This document shows, piece by piece, positions 29,684 to 39,437 of a DNA stretch of 64,000 bases. The notes under the pieces were generated by a model. That model searched no databases, was not told the origin of the DNA, and saw only the letters and a list, made by a program, of their open reading frames with translations. Position 1 is the first letter of the stretch. The number at the start of each line of letters is the position of its first letter. Source of the stretch: Mycobacterium uberis (GTDB lineage Bacteria; Actinomycetota; Actinomycetes; Mycobacteriales; Mycobacteriaceae). The translations under genes were made by a program, and so were the position numbers. Location of the stretch: contig NZ_QAYL01000001.1 of NCBI RefSeq assembly GCF_003408705.1, positions 310,001 through 374,000 on the forward strand, given 5' to 3'.

Positions 29684-31858
29684 CTACCACCAACCCGTGT
29701 TCTCTGCGATCTGTCGGCCTAGTTCGTCGGACATGGTGCGTACGTAGGTGGGCGACAGGTGGTGAGCGCCATGGTAAATTAACACATTCCCTTCGACCGC
29801 ACGGCAGATGTCTGGACGGCAGATTGCGTCGGACATGTCAAGTGGCTTCAGTAGTGGGAACTGTGCGACAAAATCCAGAGTGGGATTGCGGTCGGCCAAT
29901 ACGTCGGAACGTTTGATTCCACACGACTCCGCGTTGCCGCCTTTGGCCAGGCAGTCCGCCGGATTGAACGGTTGGCCGTTTTTGACTAGCCACGGGGTGT
30001 CCCGCATGGCGAGGATAGGAATATTTTTGTCGGACAATGCTTGCCAGATTCCAAGGTAGGTTGTCGGCATTACGTCGCCGGGTTTGATATTCCACGGTCG
30101 GGTCGACGTAGTGAATACGTAGTCGGGGTGGTCGGAGAATAACTTGATCATTGTCGTGTGTACCCACCCGCGGCACTGTGGGTACGGCGCGTTGTTGCCC
30201 ATGATCAGCGGGACATGCTCGGTGGACAACGGGCAGCCCATTTTGAGGTAGGTCACTACTTTGAAGTGGTGTAACTGCCCAAGCAGGTCCAGCGCAGATA
30301 GCCAGTGTTCTGCGTGTGACCCGCCCGCTAGCGCAATGGTACGGCTGGCGCTGGCATCGCCGTAGGTACAGTTAACTATGGCCGGGTTAACAAAGTCACT
30401 GATGCAGCCGTCTCGAGTAGAGGCCGGTAGGTCGTCCTTGATTTCCAGGACAGTGGGCCGCATCGGCAGGGTGGGTACCCGCACGCGGGAGGTCAGGGCG
30501 CGTGCACCCGGATAGTCTTGGGTATTGAGGGTGCCGAGCTCCTTGCCGGTGGCGCGTAAAACGCTAATGTGCTGGCGCCAGGTAAATGAGGTTGCGGTCA
30601 GCGTGACGCCTAGCAACAGCACCACTGATCCCAGCGCCATCGTCGGTCGGCGCAAGCGCAGCTGCCAGGCGGTAGTGCAGGCGGGTGACGGATATTTGAT
30701 GTTTGCGGGTGTACGGTACCGCAGCGGGTTCTCGATGAGCCGGGTGGTTAGGTAAGCTAAGAAGAGGGACACCAGCAGCAACGCTGCACCTTCGACGAAA
30801 TTGGCGTGGTGGTGGCCGGTATAGGACAGCCAGAAGATCAGCAGCGGCCAGTGCCAGAGATACAGTGTGTACGCCATCGCACCCAACTCCACCAGCGGCG
30901 CGGTCGCCAGCAGTCGATTGGGTAGTGGTAAGCTGTCACTGGTACCCGGACGACTTTGCCGGTTGGACCCGGCAAGGATCATAAGCATTGCGGCTCCGAC
31001 GGGTATTAGGGCCCACGGGCCGGGGAATTCCTTGACACCATCGATCAACGTCCCACAGGACAGAATCGCGGCCAGCGCGATGGTGGCGACCACGGTGCGC
31101 AGCCAGGCCGGCCAGCGAATATGGGGCACTGCCGCGCCTATAAGCACTCCCAGCAGCAATTCCCAAGCGCGCGCAAAGCTGTTGTAGTAGGTTGTAGTTT
31201 GGTTAGTCTGATGAGCAAAGGTCGCGTAAGTAAACGACGCGATTGTCAATGTACTGAGCAGCACCACAAACATGGTCCGCATATGGGTACCTAGCGGGCG
31301 CCTAAAGAGATAGGCGCATCCGGTAACTAGCAGCAGGAAGGCAATGTAGAATTGCCCCTGTACGGACATTGACCAAATGTGCTGTAAAGGGCTTACGGCT
31401 TCGCTAGCCTGCAGATAGTTGGACTCAGTGCCGGCTAGCTCCCAGTTCTGATAGTAGCCCAGACTGGCTAGACTCTGGTCCGCGAATGTCTCCCAGCGAG
31501 TTTGCGGTTGCACCAAGACGGTGAGTAGCGCACAGTCGGCGAGTACCACGACCAAAGCTGGAAGCAGTCGACGGGCCAGCCTGATTATTTCGGTGAACGG
31601 CGATAATAAGGGGGCCGGGTTGAGCGTGGCGCGGAGGATATTGCCTCCGAAGAAGAACCCGGACAGAACCAGAAACACATCCACGCCACCGGAAACCCGA
31701 CCGAACCAGATGTGGAATATGGCCACCAGCGCGATCGCGACGCCACGCAAGCCGTCGAGATCGTGACGATAGAACCCCGAGAGCTCCGCAGCGCGCGTTC
31801 GCAGAGTAAAAGGCGTCGCGATGGCGATCGGCTGAAAAGGCGGTGACGGAGTCTGCAT
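29684..31858 (-). CDS. Membrane O-acyltransferase with C-terminal SGNH domain (Rv1565c-like)
   Basis: OafA-like protein expected to pass acyl groups across the inner membrane onto a cell-envelope sugar. ATG 31858 (MQTPSPPFQPIA) gives 724 residues; an upstream in-frame start at 31957 would add 33 unsupported residues. The N-terminal acyltransferase-3 domain has about ten membrane helices and the conserved LDGLRGVAIALVAIFHIW with its arginine and histidine, VDVFLVLSGFF, and LYLWHWPLL. A periplasmic SGNH domain follows with AGGSHAEHWLSALDLL. At the C-terminus the usual DxxH catalytic pair reads GAHH (in IYHGAHHLSPTY), so the aspartate is replaced by glycine. Frame is continuous. Confidence 0.9.
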   Translation of the reverse strand: MQTPSPPFQPIAIATPFTLRTRAAELSGFYRHDLDGLRGVAIALVAIFHIWFGRVSGGVDVFLVLSGFFFGGNILRATLNPAPLLSPFTEIIRLARRLLPALVVVLADCALLTVLVQPQTRWETFADQSLASLGYYQNWELAGTESNYLQASEAVSPLQHIWSMSVQGQFYIAFLLLVTGCAYLFRRPLGTHMRTMFVVLLSTLTIASFTYATFAHQTNQTTTYYNSFARAWELLLGVLIGAAVPHIRWPAWLRTVVATIALAAILSCGTLIDGVKEFPGPWALIPVGAAMLMILAGSNRQSRPGTSDSLPLPNRLLATAPLVELGAMAYTLYLWHWPLLIFWLSYTGHHHANFVEGAALLLVSLFLAYLTTRLIENPLRYRTPANIKYPSPACTTAWQLRLRRPTMALGSVVLLLGVTLTATSFTWRQHISVLRATGKELGTLNTQDYPGARALTSRVRVPTLPMRPTVLEIKDDLPASTRDGCISDFVNPAIVNCTYGDASASRTIALAGGSHAEHWLSALDLLGQLHHFKVVTYLKMGCPLSTEHVPLIMGNNAPYPQCRGWVHTTMIKLFSDHPDYVFTTSTRPWNIKPGDVMPTTYLGIWQALSDKNIPILAMRDTPWLVKNGQPFNPADCLAKGGNAESCGIKRSDVLADRNPTLDFVAQFPLLKPLDMSDAICRPDICRAVEGNVLIYHGAHHLSPTYVRTMSDELGRQIAENTGWW

Positions 31859-32001
31859 GATTGACCGCCAATTTACCGAACATCGCCACCGACTCCCTAG
31901 TGTGCGACTCCGGCCGAGACGGCTCTCGGATTCACTGAGCATTGGTGCTGTTAGCAAGGAGCAGGTGGCGGTGTTTGGTGGCCTAGCAGGCCTCGGGCGG
32001 G

Positions 32002-32640
32002 TTACCGCGAGGGACTAATCGGAACGGGTCGCACTTGCATCTGCGAGGGCATGTGTTGCAAGGGTGCCCGCTTAGGTGGTGCTTGCTGCGGTGCCGGCAG
32101 TATCGGCACTTGCTGCAGTGGTGCTTGCGGCACTGACGCCGGTTGGGGCCCGAGAATTCGGACCAGGTAAGGCGCCATGCCTTTGCTGCGCACTGGTGAC
32201 ACTTGGACGACGTCGCTGACCTCCACCATTTGTCCGTTGCCCAAATACATCGCGACGCTTTGCGTGCCTTCGGGACCGTAGAAGATTAGGTCGCCCTTGC
32301 GTGCTTGCTGCGGTAGCACCTTCTGGCCGACTTTGTACATCTCGCCGGAAGAACGTGGCAGCTTGAATCCGGCTCCGGCGTAAGCGTATTGGATCAGGCC
32401 CGAGGCGTCGAATCCGACAGTGTTAATATCGGTACCCGTCCCGCGAGTGGGGCCGGTAACATCGCCACCGGCCCAGGAGAATGGTACACCGCACTGTGCG
32501 AGAGCGCGCGTGACGACAATGTCGGTGACTTTTTGGTAGTCCATCGTCTTGGTGCCCGAGTCAGCGGATGCGAGGCCGCAGGTGAGTATCGGAGGCACCA
32601 GCAGTGCCAGGCTAATCACGAAGGCGTAGGTGCGATTCAT
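32002..32640 (-). CDS. ripD: RipD-like NlpC/P60 peptidoglycan-binding protein, non-catalytic
   Basis: Secreted cell-wall protein. ATG 32640 gives 212 residues with a classical signal peptide (MNRTYAFVISLALLVPPILT, cleavage near ASA). The NlpC/P60 fold follows (ALAQCGVPFSWAGGD). The catalytic cysteine position reads GFDASGL instead of DCSGL; the same Cys-to-Ala change is known in M. tuberculosis RipD (Rv1566c), which binds but does not cut peptidoglycan. The tail from about residue 160 is rich in proline, glutamine and alanine. The frame can be extended 34 codons upstream to 32742, but that would bury the signal peptide. Downstream of it lies the acyltransferase on the same strand. Confidence 0.92.
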   Translation of the reverse strand: MNRTYAFVISLALLVPPILTCGLASADSGTKTMDYQKVTDIVVTRALAQCGVPFSWAGGDVTGPTRGTGTDINTVGFDASGLIQYAYAGAGFKLPRSSGEMYKVGQKVLPQQARKGDLIFYGPEGTQSVAMYLGNGQMVEVSDVVQVSPVRSKGMAPYLVRILGPQPASVPQAPLQQVPILPAPQQAPPKRAPLQHMPSQMQVRPVPISPSR

Positions 32641-32809
32641 TTGGATCCCAATCTTCTTGGCCCTCAAGGGCGTTTTGGGCTTCAGCGCGGTTGCCTTCGC
32701 ACATCGGCCGCTATATTCATGACTCACACGGGGTCTACCCACCGGGACCGAGCGCCGCCATATGCCGCTAGGGAACGTAAATCACCGCTGAGTCACATTC
32801 CATTCAGTC

Positions 32810-32830
32810 ACTGTAAGTAGTTCTTACAGT
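32810..32830. promoter_or_regulatory. Perfect 8-bp inverted repeat upstream of ripD
   Basis: ACTGTAAG (32810-32817), five bases, CTTACAGT (32823-32830): a perfect palindrome about 170 bases before the ripD start. The AT-rich arms and spacing fit a dimeric repressor site better than a terminator. The cognate regulator is unknown. Confidence 0.45.
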
Positions 32831-32989
32831 AAAAATTGTCGGTGGCCTATAGCGTTCGTCGTCCGCCAAGGTTTTTTGTCGTAACGTGACCTGACGGTGA
32901 CTGAAGCGCTTAATCTTGTTTGCACAGATGTGATTTCAGTTTCACCATGTACCTACACGTGTTGTCCCACCATTGGCGAACCACCACAG

Positions 32990-33514
32990 TGGTGCCGTCA
33001 GAGCCAACAACGTTCGCTGGAGGTGGTCGTCAGAGAACCGGCCACAACGTTGACTACCAGGAGGCAAATGACAAGACCAGCCAAAAGACAATAAAGACAT
33101 TTATCAACCATGCAAGAGGGATACGAATAATCCACTTTAGGCCGCGGCGATACCACACCATGACCTTACGATAAGGATCCACATATCGATTCCATATGAC
33201 ACTGGTCCGCACGTACCGGCCGGGCACACCGTCGTGAAGAAACCGAATAGTCGTGCTGGTCAATCTGTTGCCGCGACCAGAACGACGAGCAGCATCAATA
33301 GCGCGACTGTGCACGTCAGGTCCCAGACGGTCATCCGCAACCGGGGTGTTCGTGCTGGCTGGTCGCCGGTGTCAGCGGCATCATCGCAGTTGTGGCTAGC
33401 GCTAGCTCCTGGCCGGTGGTCGATCTCGTCGGCCGGAAAGCGGTCTTGGAGCTGCGGCGGCGCAGCCGTGCTGACCCATGTTTCCCGATGGTCGGAGTTT
33501 GCGCGACCCAGCAA
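32990..33514 (-). pseudogene. Remnant of a small membrane protein (Rv1567c-like)
   Basis: The minus strand reads [20 protein letters not shown] and VLVAATD, then TGA at 33262-33260 where tryptophan is expected, then [20 protein letters not shown], and in shifted frames SYGIDMWI and FVSLLHG followed by stops. This matches my memory of Rv1567c, a short two-to-three helix membrane protein between ripD and bioA. The stop after the first helix (probably TGG to TGA) and a later frameshift inactivate it. Confidence 0.75.
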
Positions 33515-33578
33515 GACGGCTCGAGAAGGCCAAGCGCGGCGCCGGCAAATCTGTCCTCGTGCTTTACTCTCGATTTCT

Positions 33579-34904
33579 ATGTCTAGGGCGACTTCTGGGT
33601 TGACGTCTGATCAGATCGGTGTGATCGACGCCGCCCATCTGTGGCATCCTTACAGTACTATTGGCGCTGCGACCGCTTCGAACGTTAAGGAGGCTCAATC
33701 ACCCGTGGTCGCGGTCGCCGCTCGCGGGGCGTGGCTGACGCTGATCCGCGACGGTGAGCCGATCGAGGTACTCGACGCGATGAGCTCCTGGTGGACCGCG
33801 ATCCATGGTCACGGCCACCCAGTGCTGGACGCGGCGTTAACCACCCAACTGGGTGTGATGAATCACGTCATGTTCGGCGGATTGACCCACGAGCCTGCGG
33901 CCCGGCTGGCGCAGCTGCTGGTGGACATCACCCCGGCGGGCTTGGAGACGGTTTTCTTCAGCGACTCCGGATCGGTTTCCGTGGAGGTTGCGGTGAAGAT
34001 GGCGTTGCAGTATTGGCGCAGCCGCGGCCAGCTGGCCAAGCGGCGGCTGATGACCTGGCGTGGTGGCTACCACGGGGACACTTTCACACCGATGAGCATC
34101 TGCGACCCCGAAGGTGGCATGCACTCGTTGTGGACCGACATTGTGACGCGGCAAGTGTTCGCCTCGCAGGTGCCCCGCGACTACGATTCCGCCTACAGCA
34201 CGGCGTTTGAGGTGCAACTAGCGCGGCATGCCGCTGAACTGGCAGCTGTGGTCATCGAGCCAGTGGTGCAGGGCGCCGGCGGGATGCGCTTCCACGATCC
34301 GCGGTATCTGCGTGATGTGCGCGACATGTGCCACCGGCATGACGTGCTGCTGATTTTCGATGAGATCGCGACTGGCTTCGGGCGTACAGGTGAGCTTTTC
34401 GCCGCCGACCACGCCGCGGTGAGCCCGGACATCATGTGTGTCGGCAAAGCCCTCACCGGTGGATACCTGAGCCTGGCCGCCACCTTGTGCACGGCCGATA
34501 TCGCACATACCATCAGCGTCGGTGCGGCCGGCGGGTTGATGCATGGGCCAACGTTCATGGCCAATCCGTTAGCCTGTGCCGTGTCGGCGGCCAGCGTGGA
34601 GGTGCTGCTGGACCAGGACTGGCGAGCTCGCGTTGCCGAAATATCGGCTGGCCTGACGGCCGGACTCGAAGCTGTACGGGGCTTATCCGGCGTGACTGAC
34701 GTGCGTGTGTGTGGTGCTATCGGCGTTATCGAATGCGATCGGTCAGTTGACCTCACCGTTGCCATCCCGGCGGCGTTAGACCGGCGTGTCTGGCTGCGCC
34801 CGTTCCGCAACCTGGTGTATGCGATGCCGCCATACATCTGCCCGCCCGCTGAGATCGCCCAGATCACCTCAGCGATGGTTGAGGTCGCCGGACTCGTAGG
34901 CTGA
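33579..34904 (+). CDS. bioA: Adenosylmethionine-8-amino-7-oxononanoate aminotransferase
   Basis: Makes 7,8-diaminopelargonate from KAPA with SAM as amino donor: the antepenultimate step of biotin synthesis. ATG 33579 gives 441 residues starting [15 protein letters not shown]. The upstream frame stays open to 33234 but reads nothing recognisable. [32 protein letters not shown] and [18 protein letters not shown] (PLP-contacting aspartate) are intact, and the PLP lysine is K290 in [12 protein letters not shown] few extra residues occur after STIGAA compared with M. tuberculosis. Seven bases separate it from bioF, so bioA-bioF-bioD-Rv1571 form one operon. Confidence 0.97.
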   Translation: MSRATSGLTSDQIGVIDAAHLWHPYSTIGAATASNVKEAQSPVVAVAARGAWLTLIRDGEPIEVLDAMSSWWTAIHGHGHPVLDAALTTQLGVMNHVMFGGLTHEPAARLAQLLVDITPAGLETVFFSDSGSVSVEVAVKMALQYWRSRGQLAKRRLMTWRGGYHGDTFTPMSICDPEGGMHSLWTDIVTRQVFASQVPRDYDSAYSTAFEVQLARHAAELAAVVIEPVVQGAGGMRFHDPRYLRDVRDMCHRHDVLLIFDEIATGFGRTGELFAADHAAVSPDIMCVGKALTGGYLSLAATLCTADIAHTISVGAAGGLMHGPTFMANPLACAVSAASVEVLLDQDWRARVAEISAGLTAGLEAVRGLSGVTDVRVCGAIGVIECDRSVDLTVAIPAALDRRVWLRPFRNLVYAMPPYICPPAEIAQITSAMVEVAGLVG

Positions 34905-34910
34905 AGGCTC

Positions 34911-36068
34911 ATGAAGGCCCCGATCGAGACGTCACCGCTGGCTTGGCTTGAGACAGTGGAGCAGCAGCGCCGCGGGGCCGGGCTATGCCGCTCGCTGCGG
35001 CCGCGCCCAGCTGTTGCCACCGAGCTAGATCTGGCCTCCAACGACTATCTCGGTCTCGCTCAACATCCCGACGTCATCAACGGCGGCGTTGAGGCGCTGC
35101 GGGTCTGGGGTGCAGGTGCCACCGGATCCCGCCTGGTTACCGGTGATACCGAACTGCACCACGAGTTGGAATCCGAGCTCGCTGACTTTGTTGGCGCCTC
35201 CGCCGGCCTACTGTTCTCTTCCGGATACGCTGCCAACCTCGGGGCTGTGATCGGTTTGTCTGGCCCGGGTTCGTTGATCGTCTCCGATGCGTATTCGCAC
35301 GCGTCCTTGGTAGATGCCTGCCGGCTGTCGCGAGCGCGGGTGGTGGTGACACCGCACCGCGATGTCAACGCTGTGGACAGCGCGCTAAGGTCACGTCACA
35401 AGGAACGTGCGGTCGTCGTCACCGACTCCGTGTTCAGCACTAGCGGTGTGCTGGCTGCTGTCGCGGAATTGCACGATGTGTGCCGTCGGCATGGTGCGCT
35501 ACTCCTCGTCGATGAGGCACACGGCCTCGGTGTGCGTGGTGGTGGGCGTGGGCTGATACACGAGGTTGGGCTGGCGGGTGCGCCCGACGTGGTGATTACG
35601 ACGACCATGTCTAAGGCGCTTGGGAGTCAAGGTGGTGCGGTTCTTGGGCCGTGGGCGGTGCGCGCTCACCTGATCAATACTGCCCGCCCGTTTATTTTTG
35701 ACACCGGTCTGGCACCCGCGGCGGTGGGTGCCGCGCGGGCCGCGCTGCGAATCCTAAAGGCTGAGACGTGGCGCTCAGAGGCGGTGCTGCGGCACGCTCG
35801 CACCCTGGCCGCAATTTGCGATGTTCCTGAGCTGCCGCAATCTGGGGTAGTCTCGGTGGTGTTGGGTGATCCGGAGGTAGCGCTGGCCGCCGCGACTGCC
35901 TGCCTAGACGCCGGTGTGCGGGTGGGCTGCTTCCGGCCTCCGACTGTGCCTGCCGGTACGTCGCGGCTGCGGCTGTCTGCGCGCGCGTCTCTCGGCAGCG
36001 TTGAGCTGGAGGTGGCGCGGCAGGTGCTGACGGGTGTTCTTGGTGGCCGTTCTATGGCGCGCCGTTGA
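34911..36068 (+). CDS. bioF: 8-amino-7-oxononanoate synthase (KAPA synthase)
   Basis: PLP enzyme of the alpha-oxoamine synthase family; condenses pimeloyl-thioester with alanine to KAPA. The 385 residues show [60 protein letters not shown] and the PLP lysine K235 in [13 protein letters not shown]. Length is standard. Its TGA overlaps the TTG start of bioD by the bases TTGA. No disruption. Confidence 0.97.
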   Translation: MKAPIETSPLAWLETVEQQRRGAGLCRSLRPRPAVATELDLASNDYLGLAQHPDVINGGVEALRVWGAGATGSRLVTGDTELHHELESELADFVGASAGLLFSSGYAANLGAVIGLSGPGSLIVSDAYSHASLVDACRLSRARVVVTPHRDVNAVDSALRSRHKERAVVVTDSVFSTSGVLAAVAELHDVCRRHGALLLVDEAHGLGVRGGGRGLIHEVGLAGAPDVVITTTMSKALGSQGGAVLGPWAVRAHLINTARPFIFDTGLAPAAVGAARAALRILKAETWRSEAVLRHARTLAAICDVPELPQSGVVSVVLGDPEVALAAATACLDAGVRVGCFRPPTVPAGTSRLRLSARASLGSVELEVARQVLTGVLGGRSMARR

Positions 36069-36745
36069 CCGTCGTGGTCGTTACTGGTACTGGCACCGGA
36101 GTTGGCAAGACGGTCGCTTGTGCGGCGCTGGCGTGTCATGCGCGTCAGGTTGGCCTCGACGTAGCCGTGTGTAAACCGGTTCAGACCGGAACTCAGACCG
36201 GAGATGACGACCTCGCCGAGGTGGCTCGGCTTTCTGGGGTTGCCGAACTTACCGGCCTGGCGCGATACCCGCAGCCACTGGCGCCAGCCGCAGCCGCCGA
36301 ACAAGCCGGGATGCCATTGCCTACCCGTGAGCAACTGCTGGAGCTCATCGCCGGCCTGGATCGCGCGGGAGGCTTGACTTTAGTCGAAGGCGCTGGCGGC
36401 CTACTGGTCGAACTCGCCGACGCGGGCGCCACCGTGCGTGATCTCGCCGTCGAGCTCGGTGCGCTGGCACTGGTCACGGTCAGCGTGGAATTGGGCACTC
36501 TCAACCACACCGCGCTGACTCTGGAGGCGCTGGCTACACGGGGGGTTTCGTACGTTGGCTTGGTGATCGGTAGCTGGCCGGAGTGGCCCAGTATGGTGCA
36601 CACAGCCAATCGGTCTGCACTGGCTCGGCTGGCTCCACTGCGTGCCACGTTGCCCGCCGGGGCCGGGTCGATGGATGTTGCGGACTTCGCGGAGATGAGC
36701 GCGATGGCCTTCGACCGGGACTGGGTAACTAGGTTGGTCCGCTGA
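36065..36745 (+). CDS. bioD: Dethiobiotin synthetase
   Basis: ATP-dependent carboxylation of diaminopelargonate to dethiobiotin. The 226-residue product starts at a TTG that overlaps the bioF stop. The P-loop is GTGTGVGKT (residues 8-16), followed by [20 protein letters not shown] (switch and substrate loop), the [11 protein letters not shown] segment that binds substrate, and [15 protein letters not shown]. It ends on the start of the next gene with a one-base overlap. TTG is an unusual start but no better in-frame codon precedes the P-loop. Confidence 0.95.
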   Translation: MTVVVVTGTGTGVGKTVACAALACHARQVGLDVAVCKPVQTGTQTGDDDLAEVARLSGVAELTGLARYPQPLAPAAAAEQAGMPLPTREQLLELIAGLDRAGGLTLVEGAGGLLVELADAGATVRDLAVELGALALVTVSVELGTLNHTALTLEALATRGVSYVGLVIGSWPEWPSMVHTANRSALARLAPLRATLPAGAGSMDVADFAEMSAMAFDRDWVTRLVR

Positions 36746-37272
36746 TGGTCCATTCGATCGAGCTGGTCTTTGATCCCGACACCGAGTCGGCGATCCGTCG
36801 TATCTGGGACCAGCTGGCCAGCGCCGGTATACCTAGCCAGACGCCAGCCAGCAGGCCGCACATGACGTTGGCCGTTGCTGAACATATCGACCCCAAGGTC
36901 GACAAGCTGCTAGGTTCGGTGCGTCAGCGGCTGCCGCTGGACGCCACGATTGGTGCACCGGTGTTGTTTGGTCTAGCCAACGTGGTGTTCGCACGCCTCG
37001 TGGTGCCGACAAGTGAGCTGTTAGTTCTGCATACTGCGGTGTATCGGCTGTGTTTTCCAGGCTTTTCACGCCGGCTGTCAGCGGCGGTTGCGCCGCTGTC
37101 TAACAGCTTGCCCGGTCAGTGGACTGCACATGTCACGCTGGCCCGTCGGGTCAATGGTGCTCAACTTGGGAGGGCACTGCGCATTGCGGGCCGGCCGTTA
37201 CAGATCGACGGCCACTTTGCCGGTCTGCGCCGCTGGGACGGCAACAAGCACATCGAGTACATGATCAGTTAA
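36745..37272 (+). CDS. 2H phosphoesterase / 2'-5' RNA ligase-like protein (Rv1571-like)
   Basis: The product of 175 residues has two HxT motifs, HMTL (in RPHMTLAVAEHID) and HVTL (in WTAHVTLARRV), about 90 residues apart, the hallmark of the 2H phosphoesterase superfamily that acts on 2'-5' linked or cyclic nucleotides. The ATG overlaps the bioD stop by one base, so it travels with the biotin operon, as Rv1571 does. Its substrate and any link to biotin are unknown. Conserved despite the extensive decay nearby, which argues for a useful function. Confidence 0.85.
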   Translation: MVHSIELVFDPDTESAIRRIWDQLASAGIPSQTPASRPHMTLAVAEHIDPKVDKLLGSVRQRLPLDATIGAPVLFGLANVVFARLVVPTSELLVLHTAVYRLCFPGFSRRLSAAVAPLSNSLPGQWTAHVTLARRVNGAQLGRALRIAGRPLQIDGHFAGLRRWDGNKHIEYMIS

Positions 37273-37398
37273 CCTCGCGACGTTCGGTGTTTGCCAGCAA
37301 CGCACTGACTTAGCGGGCCCGACCCCGCGGCACGACGGCCAAGCTGTTGCGAGCTGACGGCATCGAGTTTGTTCAGGTGCAAACGGGCTACCCTAACG

Positions 37399-37411
37399 TG
37401 AATATCGTTCA
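37399..37411. promoter_or_regulatory. BioQ-like operator candidate before bioB
   Basis: TGAATATCGTTCA is a 13-base imperfect palindrome about 80 bases before bioB. It resembles the actinobacterial BioQ box (TGAAC-N3-GTTAC, from memory of Corynebacterium work). The bioB start follows at 37491 with AAGGAG as ribosome site. The rest of 37273-37490 holds no gene. Confidence 0.5.
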
Positions 37412-37490
37412 TGTCAGGCTGCGACGAGCCTGGTGGACAGCTTCAGGTCCGTGCGCTCGGACCTAGTTAAAGCGTGTTAAGGAGTACGGA

Positions 37491-38549
37491 GTGACTCAGG
37501 CGGCGACTCGACCAACTAATGGTGCTGGTGATACCGAAAATGCCGACGTCGTGGCTGTTGACATCTTGGCTCAGGCCCGCCAACAGGTGTTAGAGTGCGG
37601 TGAGGGCTTGAGCCAGGACCAGGTGCTGCAGGTGCTGCGGCTATCCGACGACCGACTCGAAGAGTTGTTGGCACTAGCCCACGACGTGCGGATGCGCTGG
37701 TGTGGCCCAGAGGTCGAGGTCGAGGGCATCATCAGTCTGAAAACTGGTGGTTGCCCAGAAGATTGCCATTTCTGCTCGCAGTCTGGGTTGTTCGCGTCGC
37801 CGGTGCGCAGTGCCTGGTTGAATATCCCCAGCCTGGTCGAGGCAGCCAAGCAGACCGCTAAGTCAGGTGCCACCGAATTCTGCATCGTGGCGGCGGTACG
37901 CGGGCCCGATGAGCGGTTGATGGCCCAGGTCGCGGCCGGCATCGAGGCGATTCGCAACGAAGTCGAGATCAACATCGCTTGTTCGTTGGGGATATTGACC
38001 GCTGAGCAGGTGGAGCAGCTCTCGGGTATAGGTGTGCACCGCTACAACCACAACCTCGAGACTGCCCGCTCGTTTTTCAACAATGTCGTCACTACTCATA
38101 CCTGGGAAGAGCGCTGGCAAACGTTACTGATGGTGCGAGATGCCAGCATAGGTGTGTGCTGTGGCGGCATCCTTGGTATGGGAGAGACAGTCGAGCAGCG
38201 CGCTGAATTTGCTAATGAACTTGCTGAACTTGGTCCCGATGAGGTGCCGTTGAACTTCCTCAACCCCCGGCCCGGTACCCCTTTCGGGGATTTTGAAGTG
38301 ATGTCGGCCAACGAAGCATTAAAGTCGGTGGCTGCATTCCGATTGGCGTTGCCACGCACGATCCTGCGTTTCGCCGGCGGCCGCGAGATCACCCTAGGTG
38401 ACTTGGGTGCCAAGCAGGGCATGTTGGGAGGCATCAACGCAGTAATCGTGGGGAACTACTTGACCACGTTGGGCCGACCTGCCGAGGTCGATCTCGAATT
38501 ACTCAACGATCTGCAAATGCCTATTAAGGCACTCAATGCCAGCCTGTAG
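37491..38549 (+). CDS. bioB: Biotin synthase
   Basis: Radical-SAM enzyme that inserts sulfur into dethiobiotin, the last step of biotin synthesis. GTG 37491 with AAGGAG upstream gives 352 residues. The SAM-cluster cysteines are C88, C92 and C95 in [13 protein letters not shown]. Further on are [27 protein letters not shown] (Asn/His/Asn around substrate), [12 protein letters not shown] and [14 protein letters not shown]. Several substitutions in otherwise conserved places (for example DASIGVCC where mycobacteria usually have DAGMEVCC) suggest relaxed or fast evolution, but catalytic residues remain. The next gene starts within or just after its end. Confidence 0.97.
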   Translation: MTQAATRPTNGAGDTENADVVAVDILAQARQQVLECGEGLSQDQVLQVLRLSDDRLEELLALAHDVRMRWCGPEVEVEGIISLKTGGCPEDCHFCSQSGLFASPVRSAWLNIPSLVEAAKQTAKSGATEFCIVAAVRGPDERLMAQVAAGIEAIRNEVEINIACSLGILTAEQVEQLSGIGVHRYNHNLETARSFFNNVVTTHTWEERWQTLLMVRDASIGVCCGGILGMGETVEQRAEFANELAELGPDEVPLNFLNPRPGTPFGDFEVMSANEALKSVAAFRLALPRTILRFAGGREITLGDLGAKQGMLGGINAVIVGNYLTTLGRPAEVDLELLNDLQMPIKALNASL

Positions 38550-38562
38550 AAATTTAAGGACT

Positions 38563-38790
38563 GTGGTTCGGGATCTTTCTGCTCCGATCGGTGCGGGCGT
38601 CTACAATGTCTACACCGGCGAACTGGCGGGCGCTCCGACGCCCACAACGGCCCAGTTAGGTCTGGAGCCTCCTCGATTTTGTGCGGAATGCGGACGGCGG
38701 ATGGTTGTGCAGGTTCGTCCCGACGGCTGGCGGGCAACGTGCTCGCGGCACGGGCAGGTGGACTCGACCGACATGGAGGTACTGCGGTGA
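38563..38790 (+). CDS. bsaP: Biotin synthase auxiliary protein BsaP (Rv1590-like)
   Basis: Small protein of 75 residues directly behind bioB. The reading [16 protein letters not shown] followed by [17 protein letters not shown] gives three cysteines and a histidine (CxxC...CxxH) able to hold a metal or iron-sulfur cluster. It matches my memory of Rv1590, reported as BsaP, an accessory protein that mycobacterial BioB needs. The GTG at 38563 is chosen because it gives [12 protein letters not shown], matching the usual start; AAGGA lies just upstream. An in-frame ATG at 38536 would overlap bioB by 14 bases and add nine residues. Its TGA overlaps the following GTG. Confidence 0.85.
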   Translation: MVRDLSAPIGAGVYNVYTGELAGAPTPTTAQLGLEPPRFCAECGRRMVVQVRPDGWRATCSRHGQVDSTDMEVLR

Positions 38791-39431
38791 CCGAACATTG
38801 CGCGCCGGACATTTCTGAGGTATTCCGCCCACCGCGGGTGCGTGTGATCGTTAGGGTGGTGCTGGGGCTTGCAGTGACTGGTGTGTTGATCGGTGGGCTG
38901 TGGGCCTGGATTGCCCCACCGATCCATGTGGTAGCTGCGTTCACGCGGACGGGCGAGCGAGTGCACAACTACCTGGGCGATGAGTCCGAGCACTTCTTTG
39001 TTGCACCCTGCCTGATGTTGGGCGTACTGACTGTGGTGGCGGTGATGACATCGGTGCTGGTGTGGCAGTGGCGCGAGTACCGTGGGCCGGGGATGGTGAC
39101 CGGGCTCGCGATCGGCTCGATGGCCTGCGTCGCAACTGCGACAACGGTAGGGGCGCTGTTGGTTTGGATGCGTTACGGTGCGGTGAATTTCGACGCGTTA
39201 CTGCTGTCGGACGACCAAAAGGTGGCGCACGTCGTTCAGGCACCGCCGGTGTTCTTCGCGCACGGACCGTTGCAGGTGGCGGCTACCGTGCTGTGGCCGA
39301 CGGGCATCGCCGCACTGGTGTATGCTGCGCTTGCGGCTGCGAATGGACACGACGACCTCGGCAGTCAACCAGTGGTCAATAAGTCGTCGAAGGTGGTATC
39401 CATTGTGGAACCCGAAGCTTCCGTGCCGTAA
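38787..39431 (+). CDS. DUF2567 membrane protein (Rv1591-like)
   Basis: The product of 214 residues starts at GTG 38787, overlapping the bsaP stop by GTGA. Four membrane segments are visible (about residues 20-40, 68-90, 98-120 and 162-185), separated by a loop with [19 protein letters not shown]. This is the pattern of the actinobacterial DUF2567 family. Function unknown; position at the end of bioB-bsaP suggests co-expression but not a proven role in biotin metabolism. An upstream in-frame extension to 38679 only overlaps bsaP and is not used. Confidence 0.82.
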   Translation: MTEHCAPDISEVFRPPRVRVIVRVVLGLAVTGVLIGGLWAWIAPPIHVVAAFTRTGERVHNYLGDESEHFFVAPCLMLGVLTVVAVMTSVLVWQWREYRGPGMVTGLAIGSMACVATATTVGALLVWMRYGAVNFDALLLSDDQKVAHVVQAPPVFFAHGPLQVAATVLWPTGIAALVYAALAAANGHDDLGSQPVVNKSSKVVSIVEPEASVP

Positions 39432-39437
39432 CGGCCG

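Noticed and set aside
34193..35041. 282-codon minus-strand frame opposite bioA and bioF
   Set aside because: Antisense shadow of two confidently identified genes; serine/alanine-rich product typical of high-GC reverse frames.
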